Below are positions 9,736-21,020 of a DNA stretch of 60,789 nt, in pieces. Below the pieces are notes generated by a model. That model made no database searches. It had not been told where the DNA came from and saw only the letters and a list, made by a program, of their open reading frames with translations. Within the stretch, counting starts at the first letter, position 1. Each line of letters begins with the position of its first letter. The position numbers and the translations under genes are program-made. Source of the DNA: Amphimedon queenslandica (Eukaryota > Porifera > Demospongiae > Haplosclerida > Niphatidae); contig NW_003546246.1 in NCBI RefSeq assembly GCF_000090795.2, positions 910,663 to 971,451 on the forward strand. The letters are read 5' to 3'.

Positions 9736-11926
9736 TTTAAAAATACCATTTCTTCACAGACCTGATGTCAAGGAGGTACTCAAGTCAAAACTTCCTAGCT
9801 ACATTGTCCAGTCCTTCCTTAAAAGTTGCTACATTGCAGAAATGGACGTGAGTGATGAGAGTCCTAAAAATGTAATAACACATATAGAAGAATACATTAA
9901 TAAAAATAGAAAAAAATTGCAGACTGCATGGAGCCTGATCAATCAGATGACGAGCCATTTGTGTTCTGACCAGGCCATATTGAAAAAATAGTGCTTCATA
10001 AGAGAAGCAAATTCATAAGCCTCAGAAACGTAAAGTTTAAATAAAAGCTCTACAAAAACAATAAAAAATTTAAATTGATATTTCATGAAGTGTTTCAAGT
10101 GAATCGAAACAAAGCACAAGTAGTGAAAACTATAAACCACCTGGCATTAATGCCACAACCGATGAAATTAGGTCAAAGGTTCTGAAATGGGGAAGGAAAC
10201 AAAATTTGAACCTGGTTGAAAACCAGCATTTCACAATTACAGGGAAAATTGAATTTTAAGATAATACAAAGATATGTGCATCTGTAAGATGTGACTGTGG
10301 AAAGAATTACACAATCAACAAAAAATCAAACAGTTGCTTCATATCTAACTGGACACGCCACTTTTAAATTGCAAACAAGAAAAAAAAATCAGGATAGAAA
10401 AGACAGTCGGGTGAAATACTTAACAAAAGAAACCAACAATGCTGCAGGCATGCCTAATATGAAGCGTTATGCAAGTAGCATCAAAACATTACCACAAAAT
10501 TTGCCATACTTTCATTAGCTGCCAATGAACTTCCCTATTAGCCAAAATTTTTAACAGCTAGCAGATATACATGTACCAATACCTCAAAAATTACCTGTCA
10601 CTAAAGTTTGCCCTGAACAATATTAACCAGTTTCACAAAGCAAAAAGCAGCAATCACAATTCATTGAGCCATCCCAACTTTTGTCACATTTATGAGATGC
10701 TCCTACTCCAATACAGTTACCAGATAATAGTCATTGAAGCTCAGTTTCCTCACCAACATATAGCTGCATATCTTAAATTATAAAAGCAGCAATATATAGC
10801 AACTTTGACAAAGGAATGAGCCCAAACCAAGGCATAGAGGACATTTGGTACTCCGTTTTTTTCTGAGGTACTGGAGGGAGTGGGTTTTAATGAAAAAGAA
10901 TTTACATTGCTTGAAACTTTAATCACTGGCAATGCATACATGTACATAGAACTTAATTCTCATGCTGTACTATGGCTGGTTCTTATTTTTAAAAATTAAG
11001 ACACAAAGTAATTCAAGTTTTGTACCATGGATGTATGGATCACAATCATGTCAACAAATGTTCCGTGCACTGACAAGCATAAATGGTACATTTTCTACCA
11101 TTATTAATTTTAACATGCTCGGGCTGTTATGTCGCCTACACAAGTTTTATATTCCAGAACAGCTTCAGTCTGAGATGTCAAATCCGAACATGAAATTACA
11201 TTTCCTCAATAGGAAAATTTTGGCGATCAGAAGTATGGTTCAAGCACCTATCGCACATTTTCACTATCTGAAATATCAGAAACCAAACTAGTGGATATTC
11301 TAGACAATGCATTACAAAGGGCTAGATAGAGCATAAAAATACTAGGTATGGCAGATGAGTTGAAAGATAATAACGAGTGGAAGGAACAAACTTTGGTGGA
11401 GAACATGAGATGTTTTGATGCTGAATATGACATTCACGATGGCAATGATAATAATAACTACAAGAATAATCAAGATATGAAGGAAAAGGTAAAGGTAAAT
11501 GTGGACACTGATGGAAGATATCTCATGGGAGACCACGTCGAAAAGCTACATGATTTACTAGATGACTCGGTGCAAAAGGAGGCAAGACAACAACTGCTAG
11601 CAAAAAAGCAATGCATAGCAGACATAGGCATACCACTGTACAACAAGCCTGAAGCTGAAGCTACAAAAAGAAATGAATCATTATTCGTGGAAGTTAGTGT
11701 GGGTCATCAAAGTATCATGAAATGTAAGCAAACAGCACCGTGGCATTTTCAAGAGACAGAAAGAGTATTATCTGATAGGTTATTTAGGGTTTGTTTAAGG
11801 CAAAGTCATACTGCAAGGGAAAATAAATTAACTTTAGCTCCATTAACAGAGGATACCTATAGTCAGGTTGTAGCTCAATACATTGCTGTTGGAGATATGT
11901 GTTCAAAGATGGTCATGCACATATAA
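9736..11926 (+). pseudogene. Relic of a long unidentified protein
   Basis: I do not recognise this gene. Protein-like stretches follow one another on the plus strand in changing frames. They are PLKIPFLHRPDVKEVLKSKL at about 9736-9950; a Cys-rich RCDCGKNYTINKKSNSCF with SNWTRHF, perhaps a zinc-binding segment, at about 10285-10370; SQSCQQMFRALTSINGTFST with IINFNMLGLLCRLHKFYI at about 11040-11160; VDILDNALQRAR at about 11292; and an open stretch 11348-11926 with RNESLFVEVSVGHQSIMKCK and LSDRLFRVCLRQSHT. The order, stop density and continuity suggest one old coding unit of roughly 700 residues, probably a multicopy or mobile-element-borne gene. A spliced, mildly damaged host gene is possible but less likely because stops fall inside conserved-looking runs. 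Confidence 0.5.
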
Positions 11927-12232
11927 AATAGGACAAGTTCTACAACTTGCCTTAATTGAGATAGGCAAACAAAAACCTTTTAAAGGAATCTATGTTTTGC
12001 TATAGGGTAATTATGGGTACTGTGTACATTGTACATAAATCATGGTTATTGTCATTACTAAGTCAGTGAAAACTCTGATTTCAATTACTATTCCATTAAC
12101 AACTACATATGTACTATTACTACAGGTTGTTTGGTTACACAGGAGTCTGTTAATACTATATTAGGCTTTACACCATCAATACTAGACACAGACGTTTCTT
12201 TTACATTGACAAAAGTATGCAGTGATTATATT
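11927..12232. other. Intergenic, nothing recognised
   Basis: About 300 bp between the plus-strand relic and the minus-strand DUF7869 fragment, ending with the decayed C-terminal part of the latter. No clear feature. Confidence 0.4.
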
Positions 12233-12960
12233 AAGCAGCAGATCACAATAACAGTTTGGGAAGAATCAGTTCTAATGAGGCTACAAATGAAAGCTATGAA
12301 ATTTGGGTCAACTTTAGCAATATCCTCCAAGCAACCTACTCTAGTCTTCCTAAAAAGCTGTTTGATGAAACCAAAGCACCAGTCTGGTGAGAACTTAGTA
12401 CGCCCAACTGGCAGAAAGGAGATCTTGATATATTTATTTGTGTGTTAGTACTCTCCAGGCTAAATATTGAATAAGAGTATTATTCTTATTTTGACCTGTA
12501 CAGTTGTCGGCATTGAGATGGATCATATTAGCCCCCTTCCCTGTGTCAATTGCCTCATCCACTAGGTATGTAACCTGCCTAGGGAATGCTTCACAACAAG
12601 TCCCAAACAAACCACATTTTTTTGGTGTTGAGAAGTAGATGGGAACTGGCTGCAATGGATCATTGGGGTAATGCACCTGCAAATATTAAATTTAGGACAA
12701 ATTTGTGTAAGAATACTAACTGACCTACTTCTTGTACATTGTCAAAGCTGTAGTGAACTTCAACCTTCACTTGATTCACTGACCTTTTGAAGGTTAGGTC
12801 CAGCTTCTTGATGGCATCTTTAGTCCTCTTCAACACTTCTCTCTTTAGTCCTCTTCAACACTTCTCTGAAGTATTGTCTCTCCCGCCTGACAAGATCAAT
12901 ATGCTCCTTTGCAGCTACTATTGCCTATCAAACATTTCAGATAATACCGACACAACAACC
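12233..12960 (-). pseudogene. DUF7869-type gene fragment with a 52-bp intron
   Basis: The exon from about 12937 to 12729 encodes AIVAAKEHIDLVRRERQYF and, after a frameshift, VEVHYSFDNVQE. An intron at 12677-12728 (gtaggtcag...atatttgcag, 52 bp) joins it in phase to VHYPNDPLQPVPIYFSTPKK, then LVDEAIDTGKGAN and HLNADNCTGQNKNN, and after further lesions TKFSPDWCFGFIKQLFRKTR. These match the DUF7869 block, a DDE-nuclease-like domain found in multicopy animal proteins; the DDE link is my understanding of the family, not shown here. Lesions: a 25-bp tandem duplication at 12818-12867 shifts the frame, and the segment between GKGAN and HLNADN is shortened. The fragment starts where the neighbouring Helitron relic ends, on the same strand. 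Confidence 0.75.
12677..12728 (-). other. 52-bp intron in the DUF7869 fragment
   Basis: Minus-strand donor GTAGGTCAG and acceptor TTTAATATTTGCAG. Removing it joins FDNVQE to VHYPNDP, the order expected in the family. A second candidate acceptor, GTTTGATAG, lies at about 12938. Confidence 0.7.
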
Positions 12961-12987
12961 AATACAACTGTAAAACATTAAAGGACA

Positions 12988-15780
12988 CTATTGTACACTA
13001 CTTCTTCTGAGGTACCAGTATTGGTTTGAGCCACAAACAGTGTTCATAATGGTACAGTGTCTGATTTCAAGAAGCTCTCCATTTGTTTTGACTGGGTCTA
13101 CAAACTGTGCAGCAGTCATAGATGGACCTTTTACTGTATAGAGCAATTTGAACATGCCACCCTTCAACTCCTTGATCTGTTTCAGTCTGAGATAGTAAAA
13201 GAGGTAAGAGTGGCACATTCAATATTGAGATTCTTCGCTCAAAATTCAAGACTTTATGTATTTGGCTAAATTTAGATTCACTGGTCTTGGATGATACTCT
13301 CCAAACCTCCCAGTTAGAAAAAGAGTGGGAAAGCACATGACATCCAAGTGCATCTGTCTGTTATCGAGTCGGTCTTCCCTGACATGCGTCATCTTGTATT
13401 GCAGGATGTTGCTCCCTTTGTTTAATTTGCAATTCATGTTCTGAATCGTGTAAGACTGGAAGCCTAAAGTGTCCTTATTGCTTGCTTCCTCTGCCAAAGT
13501 ATTGGTAGCACTGTTGGCTGTTTCGATGACCTTTTGCTACATTGTCCAAAGATTTGTCAAGATTTCCATAAAGCTACTTGATGTCTTTCAGTTTCTTATA
13601 AGCAGCTTGTACTTTGTTGACATCGCCTAAAGTATGCCTGATTGTATTAGTTTTTGTAGCTTCAGTGTTTAAAATGGCAAGCAATTCTGGAGTTGCCAGA
13701 TTTTTTGGTTCAAATTCTTCTGCTTAATTAAAGTGTTTATTGTTTTTTCAACTAGCAATTGGAGATAAATCACTGTTTTTTTGCATGCTTTTAAAGAGTT
13801 CCATATTGGGACTTTAGCAGTGTAAGTTTTTAATCTAACAGTTTGGAAGCATTTCGCTAATTGAAGTAACTGTGTACTAAAGGTATCCAGGCCCTTAAGC
13901 TCCTCTGGCAAAGGCTGACTTTGCACACCATTTAATGCACATCTGTTAGGAATTCTATTGCTATGTATTCTAGGCTTGCAAGTTTTACACATTAAAAGTT
14001 GCTTGCCGCTAAAATTTGATTGTAATCGGTGAGGAAGGCTCTTCAAACCTCACTTTTTGTCTTTATCAAAAACTTTGGCAAGGTTACTACATCTCATTAA
14101 TCTCCTGCAGATACAACAAGTATTGTTGTTTTGGTCATTGATTTTTTTTGGAACTCAGCTATCAGGTTAACATTTTCTTTAACTTGATACGTTAACACTT
14201 TTTAACGTAGTTTCACTTCTTCGTCTGGATCCCTTCAATTTGTGTCACTATCACTCTTGTCATATCTAGATGAAAAAATATGGGTGACATCACTCTTTTC
14301 GTTGTTTGGATCAGACTTGGTTGTACTTTTAATCAAAGCATCCACATCTCCTTCACTCAAAGCTTGATCTATTAGATTGACAGCTTCATCGTAATTTCTG
14401 GCTTCATCAACATCACACAGAAAAGTGTGTAGTATTAGAAAGTGAGGAGAATCAGCTCTTAGCTTGCTTTTACAAGTACTCTCATCCTCATAACAAGTCA
14501 ATTGATGACCAATCTTTTATGGATCATGCTCATTTGGGCATCCTGTATTTACATCTCTCAAAATTTTTCAAAATTCCTTAGGTGTACTGAATGCTTCATT
14601 TCAATCTTTGAATGCTTTGATTTCAAAATCTGTCAGTGGTTTAAAATTATCAGTACATGCAATTTTAACAGTTCCTTTTTTAACCCTTTTACCACTGTCA
14701 CTGTCTATTGTGTCACTATCTTTTACAGTAACAATTTTATCATATTCTATATTTCTATTTCTATATCTGTATCTTTGCTTTAAATTTCATAATCATCATC
14801 AAAACAACCGTAAATAAGTTTCGCTAAATCATCATCGTCTACAATGAAAGTATCATTATTGACAGTAGATGGAGCATCTTTATAGCATGCTTGGTAAAAG
14901 TGTGGCTCACAACTGGCCATGTGATATGAATCACCGAATTCCACATAGCCAATATATGTACTTTTTTAATTACCGAAAGCAGCATTCCAGCAATATGTCT
15001 CCATATATTTAATAATACAGTAAGAAGTCTCTTAGATGCAATTAAATTAATACCTGACTGCAAAACAACTTTCAATTGCTCTTGTATTCTTACAAGTTCT
15101 TGTCTAATTATGGCTACATTGTATCTAGGTCTTCTGTTCTGTCTTAATTAGAGAGTTTTTTAAAATAATATTCCAAATACTTTTGTCTTTTGCAATATTT
15201 TTCCTATGATTTTGATCTCTTAGTTCTTGTTCGTGGACTTAAGTTATGCTTTATTCTATAATTTTGTCTTAGCTTGTCATTTTTGGTGTTAGCCACAGCA
15301 GGATAATTCTCTCTAGTATTATCTTTTATTTGCTGACTGAGAGGCGGAATACTCGTATATAATTTTATCCTCTGTCCTAAATTGGAATCATCATTATCGT
15401 AAAACCTTCTAACATCTCTTGACGATTAGCATTATAATCATCTTTAAATGCCTCTAATCGTTCTTTCCGATTAGCAATGTTATTACCTTTAAATGCCTCT
15501 AATCTCTCTTCCCGATTAGATATGTAATTATCTTTAAATCCCTCTAATTTCTTTTTACGTTGAGAGGCATGATATTTTTTAGAATAATGTAATACTTTGT
15601 GTTTATTTCAGCCACAATATTTTTTAGAATATTTTTAGAATAATCTAATACTTTTTGCTTATTTGTTGCACAATGTTGTTTTGAATACTGATTTGATATT
15701 TTTTGTTTATTTGTGGCCCGGTACTTTCCTGATTTTGCAAGTTTTTTCATAATTTTCATAGTAGCTTTGTCTCAACCTCT
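12988..15780 (-). pseudogene. Helitron A: 5' part of a Helitron gene, truncated before the Rep active site
   Basis: On the minus strand the order is: basic N-terminal repeats (15780-15400), an acidic or Cys-containing linker (14501-14235, DVDEARNYDEAVNLIDQALS), a DUF6570-like block (14046-13669, CKTCKPRIHSNRIPNRCALN, then LLQLAKCFQTVRL), and the Helitron-like N domain (13497-13000, DNRQMHLDVMCFPTLFLTGR, then FGEYHPRPVN, then CGSNQYWYL). Each block matches the same block of Helitron B downstream. The copy stops at about 13000, before the HUH and tyrosine motifs, so Rep catalysis and helicase are missing. Many stops and frame changes show it is old. It lies head to tail with Helitron B, whose C-terminus is about 150 bp upstream. 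Confidence 0.8.
15413..15562 (-). repeat. 45-bp coding repeat in the Helitron A N-terminus
   Basis: A 15-residue unit (REERLEAFKGNNIAN, RKERLEAFKDDYNAN and a more diverged KKKLEGFKDNYISN) is repeated about 3.5 times in frame. It is basic and probably helical. Confidence 0.65.
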
Positions 15781-15935
15781 CCTTTTTTTGTTTAACTGTG
15801 TCTCTCTAACAGTTATAACTTCAGAAGTAATAGCTACTTCAAACTACGTGGCGTCACATAACTCTGGTGGGTTATGATCCCACAGACTAATCATTACATT
15901 CTGGATGATCAGAAAGAACAAAAGGGTATGCATCA

Positions 15936-18745
15936 TCACGTTGGACTGCCAGGTAAGATTCTAGCAGCTGTTACAAACTTAAGGTTCAATATCTCACACC
16001 ACCTTTGAACTTCTTCATTACCGGGGTAATAAACATAATCCCTTTGTCTCCTCACAATATCTGGGTTGGGAGGCTCTTCATAAGTAAAGATGACATCATC
16101 TTTTTTTGGATTACTTTTCTTTAATTTAATGCTTGACAGTTTTATAGATACAATCAGACTACTACTACAATGGTCATTTTTTACAACACACTTGGTTTTA
16201 TCATCTTTTGGTTTACATTTAATCTTTGAGAGTTTTATTGATACAATCAGACTACTACAACTATCATCATCTTTGACATTAAATTTGGTTTTTAGGTCTT
16301 TCAAATTGAAACAATTAATTAATTATCTTTTTTTCAGCGAGGCAATGCCAAAGCACTATTGTCAGCACTACTGTCTACATCGACTTTTCTTTTTTTGGTG
16401 CATGGCTTTTTTAAAGCATTATCGTCACATATTTTACTGTTTTTGGGGCGATTAGACTTTTGTAAATCAGTACTGTTACGTTTATTGCTACTAATGGTAC
16501 TGTTACTAGTACTTTGTACATGACTAACAGACACCTTGGCATTCTTACTACAAGTTTCACCATTATCAATCATACCAGTCACTTGAATCTTTCTCTTCTT
16601 TCCTTTACTTTTCTTGATTTGAGGTAAGTCATTCCGAAATTTACTTCTGAGGCGGTTAATTTTGTTAATGCACGGATAACTGACTTTAACAAGGAGAGGA
16701 TCAAATGATAATAAATGTAATCCATTTAATGTATGTACATGAGGCAATGCAACATATGCCATACCATCCCCAAAAACATCAGTAGATAAATCAATAATGG
16801 CTGTATCTAGTGAGAGGCCCTGACATTTATGTATAGTAATAGCATAAAAAACATAAGGGGAAACTGTTTCCTATGTATATGTGACCATAATTGACAAAAG
16901 GTACCTTATGGCGGGTAGTGAAATTTGTCTTTCTAGCCTAAGAAATGCAACTTCCTGAGCTCCATTTATCATAAAATTACTCCACAGGATGCAAAAAGTT
17001 ACCATGAAACTTTTAGAAACAACGATTGTCTAACAAAGCACTCACAGGTTGATATTTTCCATTATAACGATCAATTTTAAAATCCGCCATAAGGGCCCTT
17101 TTGTCAATTATGGTCACATATACAAATTCTTAGATAGCATAAATCTAGATGTAACCCTTTCTATGTCACAAAGTACATCAATATGATCAAATTTGATTGA
17201 TATACGTATAGCATAAATACCCATTACTGTACCAATGGCACCATTAACTAATCCTACTGTCACATCAATATTACGTCTTAGCATACAGCCTACTGCTAAA
17301 GACAATACAGTTTCTAAACCAGCTGTTTTGCTTGGTTGATCTTTTAGTTCCTCTAATTTTTTTCTTGTTTTTTGTAAAATTTTGCTGTGCTGCCACTGTC
17401 ATCAACAACATCAACACATGCTAATTCTATTTTCTCAGTTTCTAGACTTTCTAACAATAATTGATTGATTTTTTGGCAGGCGTCTACCTTAGAAAATAGG
17501 CAAATTGGAGGATTTGTTCCTTCACTTTCCAATTCCTTATATTTTTCTTGTATCGAAACCTTAAATAAGCGACTCTTAAGTATATCAATAGTTTCATCAG
17601 TCAGACAGCCATGCCTAACAGAATCAAGCATCATAAAGAAAATTTAACATTTTTGTCACTCATTGATTGTTAATTCAACATATTCGACTGTTTCTTTCCA
17701 TATGTTAACTGCATTTGCTACTCTGAGTTTAGTTTCTACTAGCTTGTTGCTAATTTTGTTAAATACTGGCCTACCATTAACTGGTGGCAATTATAAGTGG
17801 TCACCTACAAATAAAATATTTTTGGATCTAAACCATTCATCAGTTCAAAATATATCTTCTAAGCACATGTGTATGTATGCTAGATTTAGATTGGATACCA
17901 TAGATACCTCGTCTACTATTATAATTTTTAAATTTTTAAGTGTCATTTTAATTCTTTTCTGAGCTTCTTTACTTAAAGCCCAATATCAAGCTCTTTCCCT
18001 CATGCTCTATCGGTAGCTGAAGTAATCTATGTATTGTTAGTCTGCCTACATTAAATGCGGCTACACCTGTTGGTGCCACTATAGCACACATAATTTCACC
18101 ACTCTTTGGATGCCATATGTCATCAACTAGGCATTTTATTGCCACTATCAAAAACGATTTACCAGTTCCACCTACACCAATAATAAACATCCTTAGCGGT
18201 TTGATATTATCTAATCTAAGAAGTAGTCTTGAACATTCATTTTCTAATAAGTCTCCACGTTCTTTTTGACTTAAAAGATGAGTTTTAATTTTATCAAAAA
18301 TTCTTTTTTGATCTACATTAAGCATTGCCTCTCTTTGCTCTAATGTTAAATTAGGTACATTTATATGCATGTCAGCAACATGAGCTACTGCTTCCATTAT
18401 TTTACCCAATAATTGAGGCTCATCTTCCTTGTTATCAGGAAGTTCTTCAGTAAAACCGGCTTTATTTCTTGCATCAACTATTTCCTACCAATTATGTTCA
18501 GCTTCTAATAATTTCTGTAGTTTCTTGAAAAGATTTTCAATGTGACGTATAAATGCTTCTCTGTGACGCCTAAAAGCTTCTTCCATTGTTTCTTCTTCCA
18601 TTACGAGTGTGCTCTCGTCTCTAAAAGGCACAAATAGAAATATTTGCAAGTAATAAAAATTCTCTTTCCGCTTCTTGCAAAGGATGTAATTTCCTATGGT
18701 TTGGAAGGACTGGCTTTGATCAAAGTTTGTATTCTCTTTCTCCAT
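15936..18745 (-). pseudogene. Helitron B Pif1-like helicase and basic C-terminus, broken
   Basis: FVPFRDESTL at about 18640 marks the junction with Rep. Helicase motifs follow: Walker A FIIGVGGTGKSFL (about 18180), APTGVAAFNVGRLTIHRLL, DE box IIIVDEVSMV (about 17915), the block LRRNIDVTVGLVNGAIGTV (about 17270) and [14 protein letters not shown] (about 16835). Motif VI normally reads SRVRT but here reads [14 protein letters not shown], so both conserved arginines are lost. Stops occur at 17969, about 17640 and about 17350, and MITE A sits at 16881-17117. An unusual lysine-rich extension follows, with two copies of SLIVSIKLS (about 16255 and 16155), then a PNPDIVRRQRDYVYYPG segment ending at 15936. 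Confidence 0.8.
16881..17117. mobile_element. MITE family A, copy 2, inside the Helitron B helicase
   Basis: The ends gtgaccataattgac and gtcaattatggtcac, with the inner ends ACCTTATGGCGG and CCGCCATAAGGGCCC, make inverted repeats of about 33 bp around a 237-bp non-coding element. It splits the helicase coding sequence between ..LSKNLYM and ..[12 protein letters not shown]. The flanks are tatat-rich on both sides, so the target duplication length is ambiguous. Confidence 0.9.
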
Positions 18746-19019
18746 TTTCTCCTATTTTATCAAATTTGTAATTAGCAACAAATTTGTAAAGAGATATATC
18801 TTCCATGTTATTTGTTCATGTTGGATGAAAGTGTTCAATTATGCTAGGATTAAAAATGTCTTTTGAAGATTGATCCATTTTAATTAAATATGAATAGTTT
18901 TTGATTTTTCTGCTCCTCTTATGAGGCAAGTACACTTTAAAGTACTGTACAGTTACTGATTTTTTGTATAAACTTTCACCGAGAAGATCGCTAGCTTCAT
19001 ATAGTCCTACTTCTTTAGT

Positions 19020-20917
19020 TCAAAGTAATTTTTGTCCGATTTTCGAAAGCCTGCTGTATATGTTGCCACAGCTGCTGACTTCATCCCATAAGTCCTGTGT
19101 ATGATTCTTTTCTGCTTTAGTGACATATCCAGTTACATACTCTGTTAAGGAAAAACTTCTCTCTGCTATGTATTGCAAGTTCATATTTGCACGCCACAAT
19201 TTCAACAGTAAAGGATTGTAGTCGTTGACTCATATTATCTCAAACGAAATGAGATAATATATTTTATTGCATCATTGATCTTTTCAACATCATTGATGCA
19301 AATACTATCTGGTACTGGTCTAGGAAAACCAAATTGGAATCTAGATACATAGGTCATACTGACTTTAATATTTCGTTTGCAGTATTTGCTGCACTTGTGC
19401 ATTTGGTATTTTGTTACCAAAAACTGTAAATCAGGCGTCGTATTACAATCTTGTACATGACAGGTAATTCTATCTTGTATGAAAGAACAGACTTCTTTTG
19501 GATGATCGATATTGACAACAGAAGCATTTTCAATCCATAGAAGGATGTGATAATGAGGCGCTCCATGCATATGATATTCTTTTTTAACATAATATTGCTC
19601 TACTTTGCCTAGAACAACTCTCTGGAGAATGACTGTGTTAAAGAAATCCTTCAATTTGTATGAAATTTGTCGCAGTACTGAAACAGAGTCCACAGTACAT
19701 CATCTAGAAATACTATGTGATTGTGGAGCATTATTCACTTTTGTTAAATATTGCGCTATATCAGCTGAATCATATTCTGCACAACTTAATGTAAAGAAAA
19801 GCATTGGTGAGCCATACTTAGCAATCATTGTTTTGACTTCACCTTTCACACGGAACCAACATTGATTTGTGCCCCGTAATGGAGCCAACATGGTACTTGA
19901 ATTGCCCTCAAATTCTTCATCTAACACATTTAATTTTTCTAATATTTCAGCAACAGTTTGACCAACGTTGCCCCTTGATGTTTTCAATAAATTATATATG
20001 ACAGTTTTTAAGGCCTTGTTAATTTTTAATCCATAATAGTGCAAAAAATATGAATGATTTCTACGAAATTGGGAATTTTTTTTAATTTTTGATTTTATGT
20101 ATTCACTAAATGATAATGCCTGTGCTGGATAGCTTTGTCTGGGATGATGCTCTCCATATTGTCCAGTTGAAAATGAAGTAGGAAAGGACAAAAAATCAAG
20201 ATGCTCTTGCCTATTGTCTATAGGCGCTTCTTTTAAATTCATTAATTTATAATGACTGATATCAAATCTCATTGCAATTTTACTATCAAGATTTCTAATC
20301 GTATTTGCCGAAAGGCCCTCTAAATCTTGATTATTTGCTTTTTCAAGCATTTTACAAGTAGTATTGCTCACTACTTGTATAACATTTTTCGACGATTCAT
20401 CAATTAAATCATCATCATCTACGTTTCTATAAAGCCAATTTATTTCTTTTAATTTTGTTAGTGCTGCTTTTATTTTATTTACATTAACTAAACTACGCCA
20501 GACATTATTTGATTTAGTAGGCTGTCCATTAATAATTATATAAAGTTCTGGATTTGGCAAATGGTTAGAATCTATACCAATCTCATTTAAAGTTTCCATG
20601 GTTTTCTTTAATGGAAGAGGCAAATAAAACATTGCACCTTTGAGAGCCTTCAAATAATTATAGGTAGGCACTTTTAAGGTGTGTGTGCCTAGCCTAACTA
20701 TTGTTTGAAAACACTTGGCCCTCTGTATTAACTGGCAACTCAAAGGATCCAAATTTTCCAATTCTTTGGGTAGTAGCTCACTCTTTAACACATTGAGCAC
20801 ACAACGTGCTGGAACTTCATTTTTACTAATAATAGGTTTACAAAGATTACAAGTATACATAACTTTATTTAATGCCGTAGGATCATTCTCCCTAATGTAA
20901 TCAATAGGATATTCCAA
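19020..20917 (-). pseudogene. Helitron B Rep (DUF6570, Helitron-like N, HUH/Y2 nuclease), frameshifted
   Basis: Frame 20917-19700 begins with a DUF6570-like block (YTCNLCKPIISKNEVPARCV, then AKCFQTIVRLGTHT) and continues into the Helitron-like N domain (FLSFPTSFSTGQYGEHHPRQ, NHSYFLHYYGLKINK, MLFFTLSCAEYDSADI). After a frame break near 19697, 19693-19235 holds the HUH motif in EYHMHGAPHYHILLW. A small palindromic insertion-like lesion (attatctca..gagataat) at about 19215-19255 shifts the frame. The relay then gives the paired tyrosines in TEYVTGYVTKAEK (19205-19020), as expected for a Y2 rolling-circle nuclease. Known role of the family: nicking and strand transfer at Helitron ends. This copy needs at least two frame repairs, so it is inactive. 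Confidence 0.8.
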
Positions 20918-21020
20918 ACATCACTATCTAAATTTTTAGCTTCAGTGACAAACTTTTTTCTTAAAAGCCTGTCACAGCAACAAGCATTGACAGCCTGATA
21001 AGAAAGCTTTCTTCAATTCA

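Noticed and set aside
12131..12448. 105-codon plus-strand open frame
   Set aside because: It is antisense to the C-terminal part of the DUF7869 fragment (KFSPDWCFGFIKQ on the minus strand), so it is a shadow.
15413..15562. CRISPR-like array with 45-bp period
   Set aside because: The repeats are contiguous, in frame and encode a 15-residue unit; there are no unique spacers.
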